A DNA stretch of 6,305 bases from Candidatus Altarchaeales archaeon (GCA_003663115.1 QMZJ01000075.1:1-6305), one strand, 5' to 3'; positions 1-4,953 are shown, numbered from the stretch's first letter. Numbers and translations are program-made. The notes: generated by a model from the letters alone, not told the origin.

Positions 1-316
1 TAACAAAGATAATCGCTATAATAAGCGTTGGAATAATGACTGTTAAAAATGCCCCTGTTAAAGTATCCATTATCCCACCAATTATTACATATCGAGCAAT
101 TTCCCGATCTATATTCTTTCTGTGACTTATAGCGCCAGTAAGAGAAGAGAAGGGTATAACTAATAGATTTACTCCAAAAGCGCTCAGTAAAGGCAATCCA
201 GCAACATAAAGTAGAGGTGTCCTAACAGAGCCCCCGCCTATCCCAAACATACCACTCATAAATCCGGCAAAAAGACCTATGAAAAGATATATCAGCATTT
301 GTGTTGTCGGTTCCAT
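1..316 (-). CDS. TauE/SafE family sulfite/anion permease, N-terminal part (cut by window edge)
   Basis: I translated this by reading the minus strand from the ATG at 316-314. The 105 visible residues begin MEPTTQMLIYLFIGLFAG and continue with the family hallmark GMFGIGGG near residue 22, followed by NLLVIPFSSLTGAISHRKN. The hydrophobic segments and the glycine-rich half-repeat are typical of TauE/SafE exporters (usually about 250-300 residues), so roughly two thirds of the protein lies beyond base 1. The family moves sulfite, sulfoacetate, sulfonates or other organic anions out of the cell; the substrate here is not readable. An AAAGGGAT Shine-Dalgarno-like sequence ends about three bases before the ATG. 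The gene starts only about 40 bases after the core of the attC-like element at 352-434, so it looks like a promoterless cassette gene. It is a diverged relative of the permease at 1627-2451, not a recent duplicate. Confidence 0.88.
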   Translation of the reverse strand, partial: MEPTTQMLIYLFIGLFAGFMSGMFGIGGGSVRTPLLYVAGLPLLSAFGVNLLVIPFSSLTGAISHRKNIDREIARYVIIGGIMDTLTGAFLTVIIPTLIIAIIFV

Positions 317-351
317 TTTATCCCTTTCATCATATCTTGCCCCCGAATTTC

Positions 352-434
352 ACTTAACGTTCCGGGGATATGCGAAGCCCGTAAGGGCAAATCCGGGCGG
401 GTGGTAGCGAAGCTACATATCCTCCTGTTGTCCG
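352..434 (-). repeat. attC-like folded recombination site 1
   Basis: On the minus strand the 3' end reads GGAACGTTAAGT, containing GTTAAGT, an exact fit to the integron core GTTRRRY. The 5' end reads GGACAACAGG, whose AAC pairs with that GTT. An outer stem GGATAT (366-371) pairs with ATATCC (417-422). It encloses two small hairpins, GCCC-GTAA-GGGC (377-388) and GTAGC-GAA-GCTAC (404-416). The element follows the membrane protein gene ending at 488 and precedes the permease starting at 316. It shares its plan, and pieces such as AACGTTCC, with the element at 2821-2904. Confidence 0.6.
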
Positions 435-456
435 AGTGCGACAGCACCGAATCGGA
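431..456. repeat. Two-step hairpin flanking attC-like site 1
   Basis: An inner perfect stem GTGC-GACA-GCAC (436-447) is extended by an outer stem TCCGA (431-435) with TCGGA (452-456), with CGAA bulged on one side. The segment TCCGAGTG recurs at 1510-1517 beside site A, also followed by a small imperfect stem (AGT-GAAACG-ACT), so it may belong to the extended element. It lies in the 3' untranslated part of the gene ending at 488 and may act on that transcript. Confidence 0.5.
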
Positions 457-487
457 GCGGAGAGCTGCGGGGCTTTTGTTTTTTGGA

Positions 488-1366
488 TTAATCATTAAAC
501 TTTAAGGTTCTATCAATTATCCCGGTTTCTATAATATAATACTTTTTGCATTTTTCACAATATACCTTGAAACTCATCATTGAAGCCATCGAAAAAACAC
601 AATTGCATTTCTTTAAATTTTCCTTGCATTTTGGACATTTTACATTACCTAGTATCCATTTTCTGATCGGGCAGGTTATTCTATCCATAAATCTTATCTT
701 ATTTACAATATCAATCAGAATATTGGTGTAGAAGAGCCCCACAAAACAAAACAGAATTATAGGCGCCAAACTGAAAAAAGCACTTACCATTCCATTATTA
801 CGGTTTTTGAAAAAATATATCAACCAGAACCATAAAGCCAAGATAGATAACACAAGGCATAAAACCGCAATAAAAATTAGAACACTGCTAAGTAAGGTGT
901 ATAAGGGTATTTTATATCCTTTCTTAACTTGCCTTTTTTCAAAATACTCTCTTGAAAATCCAAGTACAATGAAAGAAAGAGTAAAAAGAAAAATAAAAGC
1001 AAATGTAAAAGGCACTACCAATCTAACATCAGGTTCTCTGGTAAAAATTGAGAGAAATGCTACCACACTTATTGTAAAAAACAGCATGGGAAATGAACTA
1101 TCATGGTTTGTTCGTATGCTGTATATCAAAGATTCTATTTTGTTTAAGCTGTGCAGGGGTTTGCGATTTTTAGATTTTCTCTTTTGTTCCATTAGAAATG
1201 CTGCAAAACTCCAGAGGATGCCAAAGATAAAAATACCAGGTATCATTAATTTAGGAATCGGAAAACCGCGCATGGCTATTGAGAGTAGGTGTATTGGCCA
1301 TAGAATTGAAAACCACAGTATTATACCAGTTATAGCTATCCTTTTAGTAAATTTTAAAAAATCCAT
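488..1366 (-). CDS. Polytopic membrane protein with C-terminal zinc ribbon, function unknown
   Basis: I do not recognise a named family for this 292-residue protein. Hydrophobic segments that look membrane-spanning fall near residues 10-31, 39-58, 92-109, 115-137, 156-186 and 194-218, giving about six passes, with a charged, Lys/Arg-rich stretch at 60-75. After the last segment comes a cysteine-rich tail: CPKC at 244-247 and CEKC at 270-273, a typical zinc-ribbon pair, plus C232, C254 and C256. The positive residues around the tail suggest it is cytoplasmic. The start at 1366 is supported by a TATA-like box centred 28 bases upstream and the absence of a Shine-Dalgarno sequence, as in a leaderless archaeal gene. 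It is the only gene in its putative cassette, between attC-like sites at 1428-1507 and 352-434. An overlapping 187-codon plus-strand frame (807-1370) is its shadow. Certain as a gene, unknown in role. Confidence 0.85.
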   Translation of the reverse strand: MDFLKFTKRIAITGIILWFSILWPIHLLSIAMRGFPIPKLMIPGIFIFGILWSFAAFLMEQKRKSKNRKPLHSLNKIESLIYSIRTNHDSSFPMLFFTISVVAFLSIFTREPDVRLVVPFTFAFIFLFTLSFIVLGFSREYFEKRQVKKGYKIPLYTLLSSVLIFIAVLCLVLSILALWFWLIYFFKNRNNGMVSAFFSLAPIILFCFVGLFYTNILIDIVNKIRFMDRITCPIRKWILGNVKCPKCKENLKKCNCVFSMASMMSFKVYCEKCKKYYIIETGIIDRTLKFND

Positions 1367-1390
1367 ATAATTTTTTATTCTTTATAATGA

Positions 1391-1397
1391 ATATAAA
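1391..1397 (-). promoter_or_regulatory. Archaeal TATA box for the zinc-ribbon membrane protein
   Basis: The minus strand reads TTTATAT here. Its centre is about 28 bases from the A of the ATG at 1366, so transcription would begin at or next to the start codon. No ribosome binding site lies between. The box sits inside the putative cassette, downstream of the core of site A, so the cassette seems to bring its own promoter. Confidence 0.55.
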
Positions 1398-1427
1398 CTT
1401 AATGATGTCCGTTAAAGCCCGCAATTT

Positions 1428-1507
1428 CGTCTGACGTATTGCCGATAAGAGAAGTTGCCGAAGGTATTTGGGCGAAGCGCAGCGAAGCCTTTTATCCGCT
1501 GTCATAT
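1428..1507 (-). repeat. attC-like folded recombination site A
   Basis: The outer stem GATAAGAG (1444-1451) pairs with CTTTTATC (1489-1496) with one G-T wobble, extended by GC/GC past one mismatch. Inside are TGCC-GAA-GGTA (1456-1466) and two further GCGAAGC motifs (1472-1478, 1482-1488). On the minus strand the core is GTCAGAC instead of GTTRRRY, but the opposite end carries GAC, so GAC/GTC keeps the pairing that AAC/GTT gives in site 1. Minus-strand segments CGCCCAAAT and AACTTC align with site B. CGTCTGACG (1428-1436) is itself a small palindrome. The element lies 3' of the permease gene ending at 1627. Confidence 0.55.
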
Positions 1508-1529
1508 TCTCCGAGTGAAACGACTACGA

Positions 1530-1591
1530 GGAAAGCGAAGCTTTCCGAAGAGTTTGCCCCCGAGCGTTTTTATAAAATTCTGCGAAGCAGA
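1530..1591. repeat. Pair of GAA-loop hairpins in the permease 3' region
   Basis: Two perfect hairpins with the same three-base loop: GGAAAGC-GAA-GCTTTCC (1530-1546, seven pairs) and TCTGC-GAA-GCAGA (1579-1591, five pairs). Both contain GCGAAGC, a heptamer known to form an unusually stable DNA mini-hairpin. They lie between the permease stop codon at 1627 and site A, so they could mark the transcript's 3' end or be part of a longer element. Confidence 0.6.
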
Positions 1592-1626
1592 CAATGGTTT
1601 AAAAGGAAAGCCTCCGCTAAATTGTT

Positions 1627-2451
1627 TTAGATAGGTAAATGTAACCAAGAGAAGATTCCAATCATCTTTAATCCCATATAGATCATCACAATAATAAAAA
1701 TCCATTTTAATGATTTCGGATTAATTTTATGTGCAAGATGAGCTCCAAATTGCGCCATTGGAGTACTTGTTCCTGCCAGTAAAACCCATTGCAAAAGATT
1801 AATATATCCAATGGAATAAGGTGGTAAACCAGAGACGTTTAATCCATAAAACATGTAGGCTATTGCTCCCCCTAAACTTGTAAATATCATAATTGCTGTT
1901 GAAGTGCCAACCGCTTCGTGCATGTGATAATTTAAGAATATTACCATCAGCGGAACCATCAAAACCCCGCCACCTATTCCTATTAATCCTGTAACAAACC
2001 CGAAAATAATTCCCAGGAGAACATAAGTTACAGGATTTGCATGTGGTTCTCCTTGGACCCTTATGGGGTGGGCAGTTGCCATTCTTAGCGCACCTAAAAG
2101 AATTGCTAACCCAAAAATAACTTTGAGAATACTTCCACTCAGGATACTGGCCACATAAGCCCCTGCAAATGTGAATACCATACTTATCAAACCGAGAGTT
2201 GTTGCCTGTCTCCAAAGAACCACCTCTTTTTTATGATGCCTGAGAGAGCCGCTGATGGCTGTAGGAAAAACAACCAATAAATTTGTTCCGAAAGCAACCC
2301 TTATTGCAATACTTGGATCTATTCCCATTGCTGTTAAAATCCAAAACTGAACGGGAATCATTATAAAACAACCTCCCACGCCCAGTAAACCAGAAACTGT
2401 TCCAACCAGGGCCCCTGTAAGTAACAGCGCTATAATAAACATTGGTTCCAT
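1627..2451 (-). CDS. TauE/SafE family permease, full length
   Basis: This 274-residue integral membrane protein shows the two internally repeated halves of TauE/SafE exporters. The first half carries GLLGVGG at 21-27, then FGTNLLVVFPT at 54-64. The second carries GLIGIGGG at 155-162, then VGTSTAIMIFTSLGG at 181-195. Its length is normal for the family, with about eight hydrophobic segments. Members export sulfite, organosulfonates or related anions across the cytoplasmic membrane. The ATG at 2451 lies two bases after the stop of the ArsR gene, with GGTGGTGA just upstream overlapping the end of that gene, so the two are co-transcribed and probably translationally coupled. Pairing with an ArsR repressor suggests induction by its substrate or by a thiol-reactive stress. 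G28 of the usual GGG is replaced by Cys in the first repeat (GVGGC), a small oddity. Confidence 0.93.
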   Translation of the reverse strand: MEPMFIIALLLTGALVGTVSGLLGVGGCFIMIPVQFWILTAMGIDPSIAIRVAFGTNLLVVFPTAISGSLRHHKKEVVLWRQATTLGLISMVFTFAGAYVASILSGSILKVIFGLAILLGALRMATAHPIRVQGEPHANPVTYVLLGIIFGFVTGLIGIGGGVLMVPLMVIFLNYHMHEAVGTSTAIMIFTSLGGAIAYMFYGLNVSGLPPYSIGYINLLQWVLLAGTSTPMAQFGAHLAHKINPKSLKWIFIIVMIYMGLKMIGIFSWLHLPI

Positions 2452-2453
2452 AT

Positions 2454-2711
2454 TCAGTCACCACCAACTATCTTCAATATTTTCTCCACTTTCTTATTCG
2501 CAAGTTTATAGTAAACACTTTTTCCTTCTCTCCTTGATTCAACTATTCCCAAATTTTCCAATTTTGCCAAGTGGATTGAAACTGTTGATTGTGTTCTTTT
2601 CGTAAATGGAACAATTTCGCAAACACACTTTTCTCCACTCAGAAGAAACTCAACTATCTTTAATCTAGTGTCATCACATAATGCCTTGAATATTTTTAGT
2701 GCTTCTTTCAT
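2454..2711 (-). CDS. ArsR/SmtB family transcriptional repressor with a CVC sensor motif
   Basis: This 85-residue winged-helix protein has the ArsR opening FKALCDDTRLKIVEFL (8-23), a recognition helix around 40-52 (TQSTVSIHLAKLENLG) and a wing around 56-70 (IVESRREGKSVYYKL). C29-V-C31 matches the CVC metalloid-binding motif on helix 3 of classical ArsR repressors, where two cysteines bind As(III) or Sb(III); the third ArsR cysteine is absent and C12 is extra. A thiol or persulfide sensor is the alternative. It is the first gene of an operon with the TauE/SafE permease. The ATG at 2711 is supported by a TATA box centred about 27.5 bases upstream and no Shine-Dalgarno sequence. A 30-base palindrome covers that TATA box, so the protein very likely represses its own operon. 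Confidence 0.93.
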   Translation of the reverse strand: MKEALKIFKALCDDTRLKIVEFLLSGEKCVCEIVPFTKRTQSTVSIHLAKLENLGIVESRREGKSVYYKLANKKVEKILKIVGGD

Positions 2712-2712
2712 A

Positions 2713-2742
2713 TTTATATATTAATAATTATCAATATATAAA
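2713..2742. promoter_or_regulatory. Near-perfect 30-bp palindrome, probable ArsR operator
   Basis: Fourteen of the fifteen base pairs about the centre at 2727/2728 are symmetric; only A2723 against C2732 fails. It is entirely AT-rich and begins two bases upstream of the ArsR start codon. It overlaps the TATA box at 2735-2742, so a bound dimer would block TBP. Autoregulation through such a site is usual for ArsR proteins. Its AT-richness makes some symmetry likely by chance, but a 14/15 match at this position is not. Confidence 0.7.
2735..2742 (-). promoter_or_regulatory. TATA box of the ArsR-permease operon (overlapping a sigma70-like promoter)
   Basis: The minus strand reads TTTATATA, the archaeal TATA consensus, preceded by GC-rich GACCGC and centred 27.5 bases from the ATG at 2711: a leaderless arrangement. 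The same stretch also reads as a bacterial promoter: TTGACA (2750-2755), a 17-base spacer, then GATAAT (2727-2732). Both readings predict a start within ten bases of the ATG. The lack of a Shine-Dalgarno sequence favours the archaeal reading. Confidence 0.65.
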
Positions 2743-2756
2743 GCGGTCCTGTCAAG

Positions 2757-2774
2757 AAAAAGTGCCGAAGGCAC
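2757..2774 (-). terminator. Hairpin plus T-run, possible terminator at the cassette head
   Basis: Read on the minus strand this is GTGCC-TTC-GGCAC followed by TTTTT, just upstream of the ArsR promoter. It could stop transcripts coming through site B from the recombinase fragment. The loop is again GAA/TTC, so it may instead be one more mini-hairpin of the array. Confidence 0.4.
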
Positions 2775-2820
2775 AGGGCGGGGGCTTATCATTTATTTTT
2801 TAGCGAGGGGGCAAATTGAA

Positions 2821-2904
2821 TATAACGTTCCCAGCATAAAAGAAGTTTTTGCGAAGCAAAAATTTGGGTGAGCCCATAGGGCGAACCTTTTATGCTGTGA
2901 TGGT
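2821..2904 (-). repeat. attC-like folded recombination site B
   Basis: This is the cleanest copy. An 11-base perfect outer stem, CAGCATAAAAG (2832-2842) with CTTTTATGCTG (2887-2897), encloses TTTTTGC-GAA-GCAAAAA (2846-2862) and GCCC-ATA-GGGC (2872-2882). On the minus strand the 3' flank is GGGAACGTTATAT, near GTTRRRY; the 5' flank is CATCACAG, whose CAC pairs imperfectly with GTT. The stop codon of the truncated recombinase (2890-2892) lies inside the outer stem. AACGTTCC (2824-2831) is shared exactly with site 1. Confidence 0.62.
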
Positions 2905-3189
2905 CCTTATGGAAAGTTCCATCTGTAACGGAATAAGATAAAAGTAAGGATCAACAACAAGTTTTGTTATCAAACCTTCTTCATGGGGAACTTCCCAATA
3001 CCTTCCTTGTGGATTCCATCTTCTTCCAGAAATCGTTCTCATCTTTTTTATTAATTCCCGATTGTAAGGAACATATATTATAACCTTGTCATCCTTTCCA
3101 AATTCAATTTTCAAGACGGTTCCCTCCCCCACCATTTTATATTTTACAGTTCCCTCAGGGGTCAGTATTTCAGAAAAACCTTCCATCAT
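2890..3189 (-). CDS. Truncated integron-type tyrosine recombinase, N-terminal fragment
   Basis: Only 99 residues are open. Residues 36-78 hold VPYNRELIKKMRTISGRRW followed by NPQGRYWEVPHEE, a HARP-like module that I recognise from the N-termini of site-specific tyrosine recombinases, including integron-integrase-like ones. Residues 79-95 (VDPYFYLIPLQMELSIR) look like the start of the SAM-like core-binding domain, which breaks off after SIR; the last residues TITA are encoded by the edge of site B. The catalytic domain with its Arg-His-Arg-Tyr residues is nowhere in the window, so the fragment cannot recombine DNA. AGGAG lies about eight bases before the ATG at 3189, and a second ATG follows at once. 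It points toward the array, as in integrons where intI and the cassettes share direction. Alternatives are a stand-alone HARP-like protein or a cassette-borne fragment. Family assignment is from memory of the motif, not a search. Confidence 0.6.
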   Translation of the reverse strand: MMEGFSEILTPEGTVKYKMVGEGTVLKIEFGKDDKVIIYVPYNRELIKKMRTISGRRWNPQGRYWEVPHEEGLITKLVVDPYFYLIPLQMELSIRTITA

Positions 3190-3196
3190 AGTTTTA

Positions 3197-3241
3197 ACTC
3201 CTGTTGTGCCTGTCAGAGCTTAACATTATACATACAGGAGT
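3197..3241 (-). promoter_or_regulatory. Inverted repeat that would mask the recombinase ribosome binding site
   Basis: ACTCCTGT (3197-3204) and ACAGGAGT (3234-3241) form a perfect 8-bp inverted repeat. In the minus-strand transcript the downstream arm contains the AGGAG that serves the ATG at 3189, so folding would hide it. The enclosed stretch has TATAAT (forward 3225-3230) and GTTAAGC (forward 3218-3224), the latter a match to GTTRRRY and thus a weak attI candidate. Confidence 0.35.
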
Positions 3242-3285
3242 GTGCAAAATTCCCGCACGCCGAAAACCACAAGAGATAATAACCG

Positions 3286-3556
3286 GTGATAAATAAATTC
3301 ATCATTCCGGGATTAACAGAAGGGGTCTTGTAAGCGATCTGACATTAAAGCAGATCAAAGAACTGGATAATAGATAAGGAGATAGAGATCGGGTTGATCT
3401 GTGTCAAGCATAAGGACCACATCGGGTCAGCTCTGGAACTGGATGCGAATTACAGAAGGCTCACGATAATGGATTGGGGTTAAAGTCTGGACAATAAAGA
3501 GGGGTGTTGATGGTATAGCAGGTGACAGGCCGGACATACCGAGGGACACTGTATAA
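3286..3556 (+). pseudogene. Probable frameshifted remnant of an unknown small gene
   Basis: No single frame is open, but protein-like sequence passes from frame to frame. A GTG at 3286 gives VINKFIIPGLTEGVL, then a stop at 3331. A second frame gives SDLTLKQIKELDNR to about 3371. The first frame resumes with WIIDKEIEIGLICVKH and ends DANYRRLTIMDWG at the stop 3481. The third frame gives KVWTIKRGVDGIAGDRPDIP, then RDTV and a stop at 3554-3556. A seven-base duplication in ggataatagataagg would explain one shift, and an extra base in the GGGG/TT run near 3477-3482 another. I do not recognise the family. It lies directly upstream of the pyrC promoter. Chance open stretches remain possible because each is short. 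Confidence 0.4.
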
Positions 3557-3586
3557 CCTCCCCCCGGTGCCCTTCTTTTCTATCGC

Positions 3587-3595
3587 TTTATTTTA
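3587..3595 (+). promoter_or_regulatory. TATA-like box of the pyrC operon
   Basis: CTTTATTTTATCC contains a TATA-like TTTATTTTA centred about 28 bases before the ATG at 3619. There is no Shine-Dalgarno sequence in the AT-rich bases before the ATG, so a leaderless transcript is expected. Confidence 0.5.
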
Positions 3596-3618
3596 TCCAT
3601 TCGAACATAAATAATAAA

Positions 3619-4953
3619 ATGTCAGATTTAGTAATAAAAAATTCTAAGCTCGTTTTACCCGAAAAAATTGTTGATGCGGGACTCGTTATTGAGGATGGAA
3701 GGATAAGGGAGATAACCAAGGATAAAAATCTTCCGGATGCCGAAAGGGTTATAGACGCACGCGGTAATTATGTCCTTCCAGGATTGATAGATGCGCATGT
3801 GCACTTCAGGGAGCCCGGGGCGAGTTCCAAGGAGGACTGGTTTACGGGGTCATCTGCCGCTGTTGCGGGGGGGGTTACAACCATTCTCGACATGCCAAAT
3901 ACACAGCCGCCAACAACGACGATTAAGCACCTGAATGAAAAGAGAGAAATCGCCAGATCAAAGGCAATAGTCGACTATGGATTCCATTTTGGTGCAACCG
4001 TAGACAATTCGGATGAACTCTCCAGACTGGGCAATGATATAGCCTCCGTTAAATTCTATATGAGCGCAACTACTGGAAGCCTGAAGGTGGATAACGATGC
4101 CCTGATCTTTGAGGAGTTCGGGATCCTGAAAGATAAAAAAATCCTGGCAACGGTACACGCAGAAAACCGCGACATGGTCGAGTACTGGTTCGATAGATTA
4201 AAGGAAAAAGAGGGGGTTGATGCACTGGACTATGCAAATTCGAGACCAAATATATGCGCCGCCGATGCTCTTAACCGTATGGTTTTTCTATCAAAGATGA
4301 TCGGGAATTCTGTTCATTTCTGTCACGTATCCACAAGGGAGGAGATAGAGATATTGAGAAATTCCAGAGATAACAGGGTTACGGCAGAGGCGACACCACA
4401 CCACCTCTTCCTGACGAAGAGGGATATAAAAGAGCTGGGAAATTACTCAAAGGTTAACCCTCCTCTGAGATCGAGAGGGGATCAACTGGAGTTATGGAAC
4501 GCAATTCACTCCGGGGTCATAGATATCATAGCGACGGATCACGCACCTCATCTACCGGGGGAAAAGGAGAGGGATATACTAATAGCGAGTGCCGGAATGC
4601 CCGGGCTGGAGACGATGCTGCCCCTGCTATTGAATGAGGTAAATAAGGGCAATCTAACCCTGATTGAACTGTCCAGGTTAACTGCCACAAACCCCGCCAG
4701 GATATTCAGAATAGGGAACAAGGGAATGATTAAAGAGGGCTATGATGCGGATCTCGTCATCATTGATCTGAAAAAAGAGGACAGGGTAGATAACTCAAGA
4801 TTGTTCACGAAGTGCGGCTGGAGCCCGTTCGATGGATGGAAATTAAAGGGCTGGCCAATAAAAACATTTGTCAGGGGCAATCTGGTATTCGATGAGGGCT
4901 CCATAGAGAGGATACGGGGAAAAGAGATAACATACTCAAAAAATGAGAGCTGA
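3619..4953 (+). CDS. pyrC: Dihydroorotase
   Basis: Dihydroorotase closes N-carbamoyl-L-aspartate to dihydroorotate, the third step of pyrimidine synthesis, in the cytoplasm. The 444-residue protein has the type I amidohydrolase layout: a metal-binding HVHFREPG at 60-67 (H60, H62, substrate-contacting R64), MPNT at 92-95, K145 in VKFYMSATTG where the carboxylated bridging lysine sits in relatives, H180 in VHAEN, H236 in FCHVST, ATPHHLFL around 258-265 and the catalytic D307 in ATDHAPH. The C-terminal DADLVIID (376-383) and WPIKTFVRG (412-420) belong to the beta-sandwich domain. All key residues are present, so it should be active. The start is fixed by the leaderless promoter spacing. The next gene begins 11 bases inside its 3' end, giving an operon. 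Some archaea call this gene pyrC whatever its type; a related allantoinase or hydantoinase is much less likely given these motifs. Confidence 0.95.
   Translation: MSDLVIKNSKLVLPEKIVDAGLVIEDGRIREITKDKNLPDAERVIDARGNYVLPGLIDAHVHFREPGASSKEDWFTGSSAAVAGGVTTILDMPNTQPPTTTIKHLNEKREIARSKAIVDYGFHFGATVDNSDELSRLGNDIASVKFYMSATTGSLKVDNDALIFEEFGILKDKKILATVHAENRDMVEYWFDRLKEKEGVDALDYANSRPNICAADALNRMVFLSKMIGNSVHFCHVSTREEIEILRNSRDNRVTAEATPHHLFLTKRDIKELGNYSKVNPPLRSRGDQLELWNAIHSGVIDIIATDHAPHLPGEKERDILIASAGMPGLETMLPLLLNEVNKGNLTLIELSRLTATNPARIFRIGNKGMIKEGYDADLVIIDLKKEDRVDNSRLFTKCGWSPFDGWKLKGWPIKTFVRGNLVFDEGSIERIRGKEITYSKNES

Larger units (their letters stand above)
1..2904 (-). mobile_element. Probable integron-like gene-cassette array (CALIN-like)
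   Basis: All genes face the same way, and each gene or gene pair ends within about 150 bases of a folded element of one family (352-434, 1428-1507, 2821-2904). Unrelated functions (two permeases, a repressor, an unknown membrane protein) are strung together with such elements between them, which is how integron cassette arrays look. A truncated integron-type recombinase lies at the upstream end. The array is more AT-rich in its genes and more hairpin-rich between them than the pyrC side. What I see is the repeated architecture; the integron interpretation is inference from attC and IntI family knowledge. The alternative is a family of intergenic structured repeats (REP/MITE-like) spread by another mechanism. 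The left end is outside the window. Confidence 0.55.

Noticed and set aside
292..505. Two overlapping short frames (67-68 codons) around site 1
   Set aside because: Both run through the structured element and the ends of two real genes, in neither case with a convincing start.
807..1370. 187-codon plus-strand open frame
   Set aside because: It lies wholly opposite the membrane protein gene, is very Lys/Arg/Ile rich, lacks a ribosome site and shows no domain; the minus-strand frame has coherent membrane helices and a zinc ribbon.
1439..1630. 63-codon plus-strand open frame across site A
   Set aside because: It is a translation of the repeated hairpins (GCGAAGC read as residues such as AKRSEA) and stops at the end of the permease gene; no sign of coding selection.
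1799..2467. Minus-strand frames of 138 and 78 codons inside the permease gene
   Set aside because: Alternative frames of a clear TauE/SafE gene; their composition (Trp, Arg, Cys, Asn rich) is that of frame-shifted membrane protein sequence.
340..2904. CRISPR array
   Set aside because: The repeats are few, imperfect, hundreds of bases apart, separated by whole genes, and there are no cas genes.
3197..3241. LexA box controlling the recombinase, as in many bacterial integrons
   Set aside because: CTGT and ACAG occur, but the spacing between the available halves is far from the LexA spacing.
3240..3560. C/D box guide RNA or tRNA in the pyrC upstream region
   Set aside because: GTGATAA and TTGATGG only loosely resemble box C, no properly spaced box D was found, and no cloverleaf could be built; the pseudogene reading explains the stretch better.
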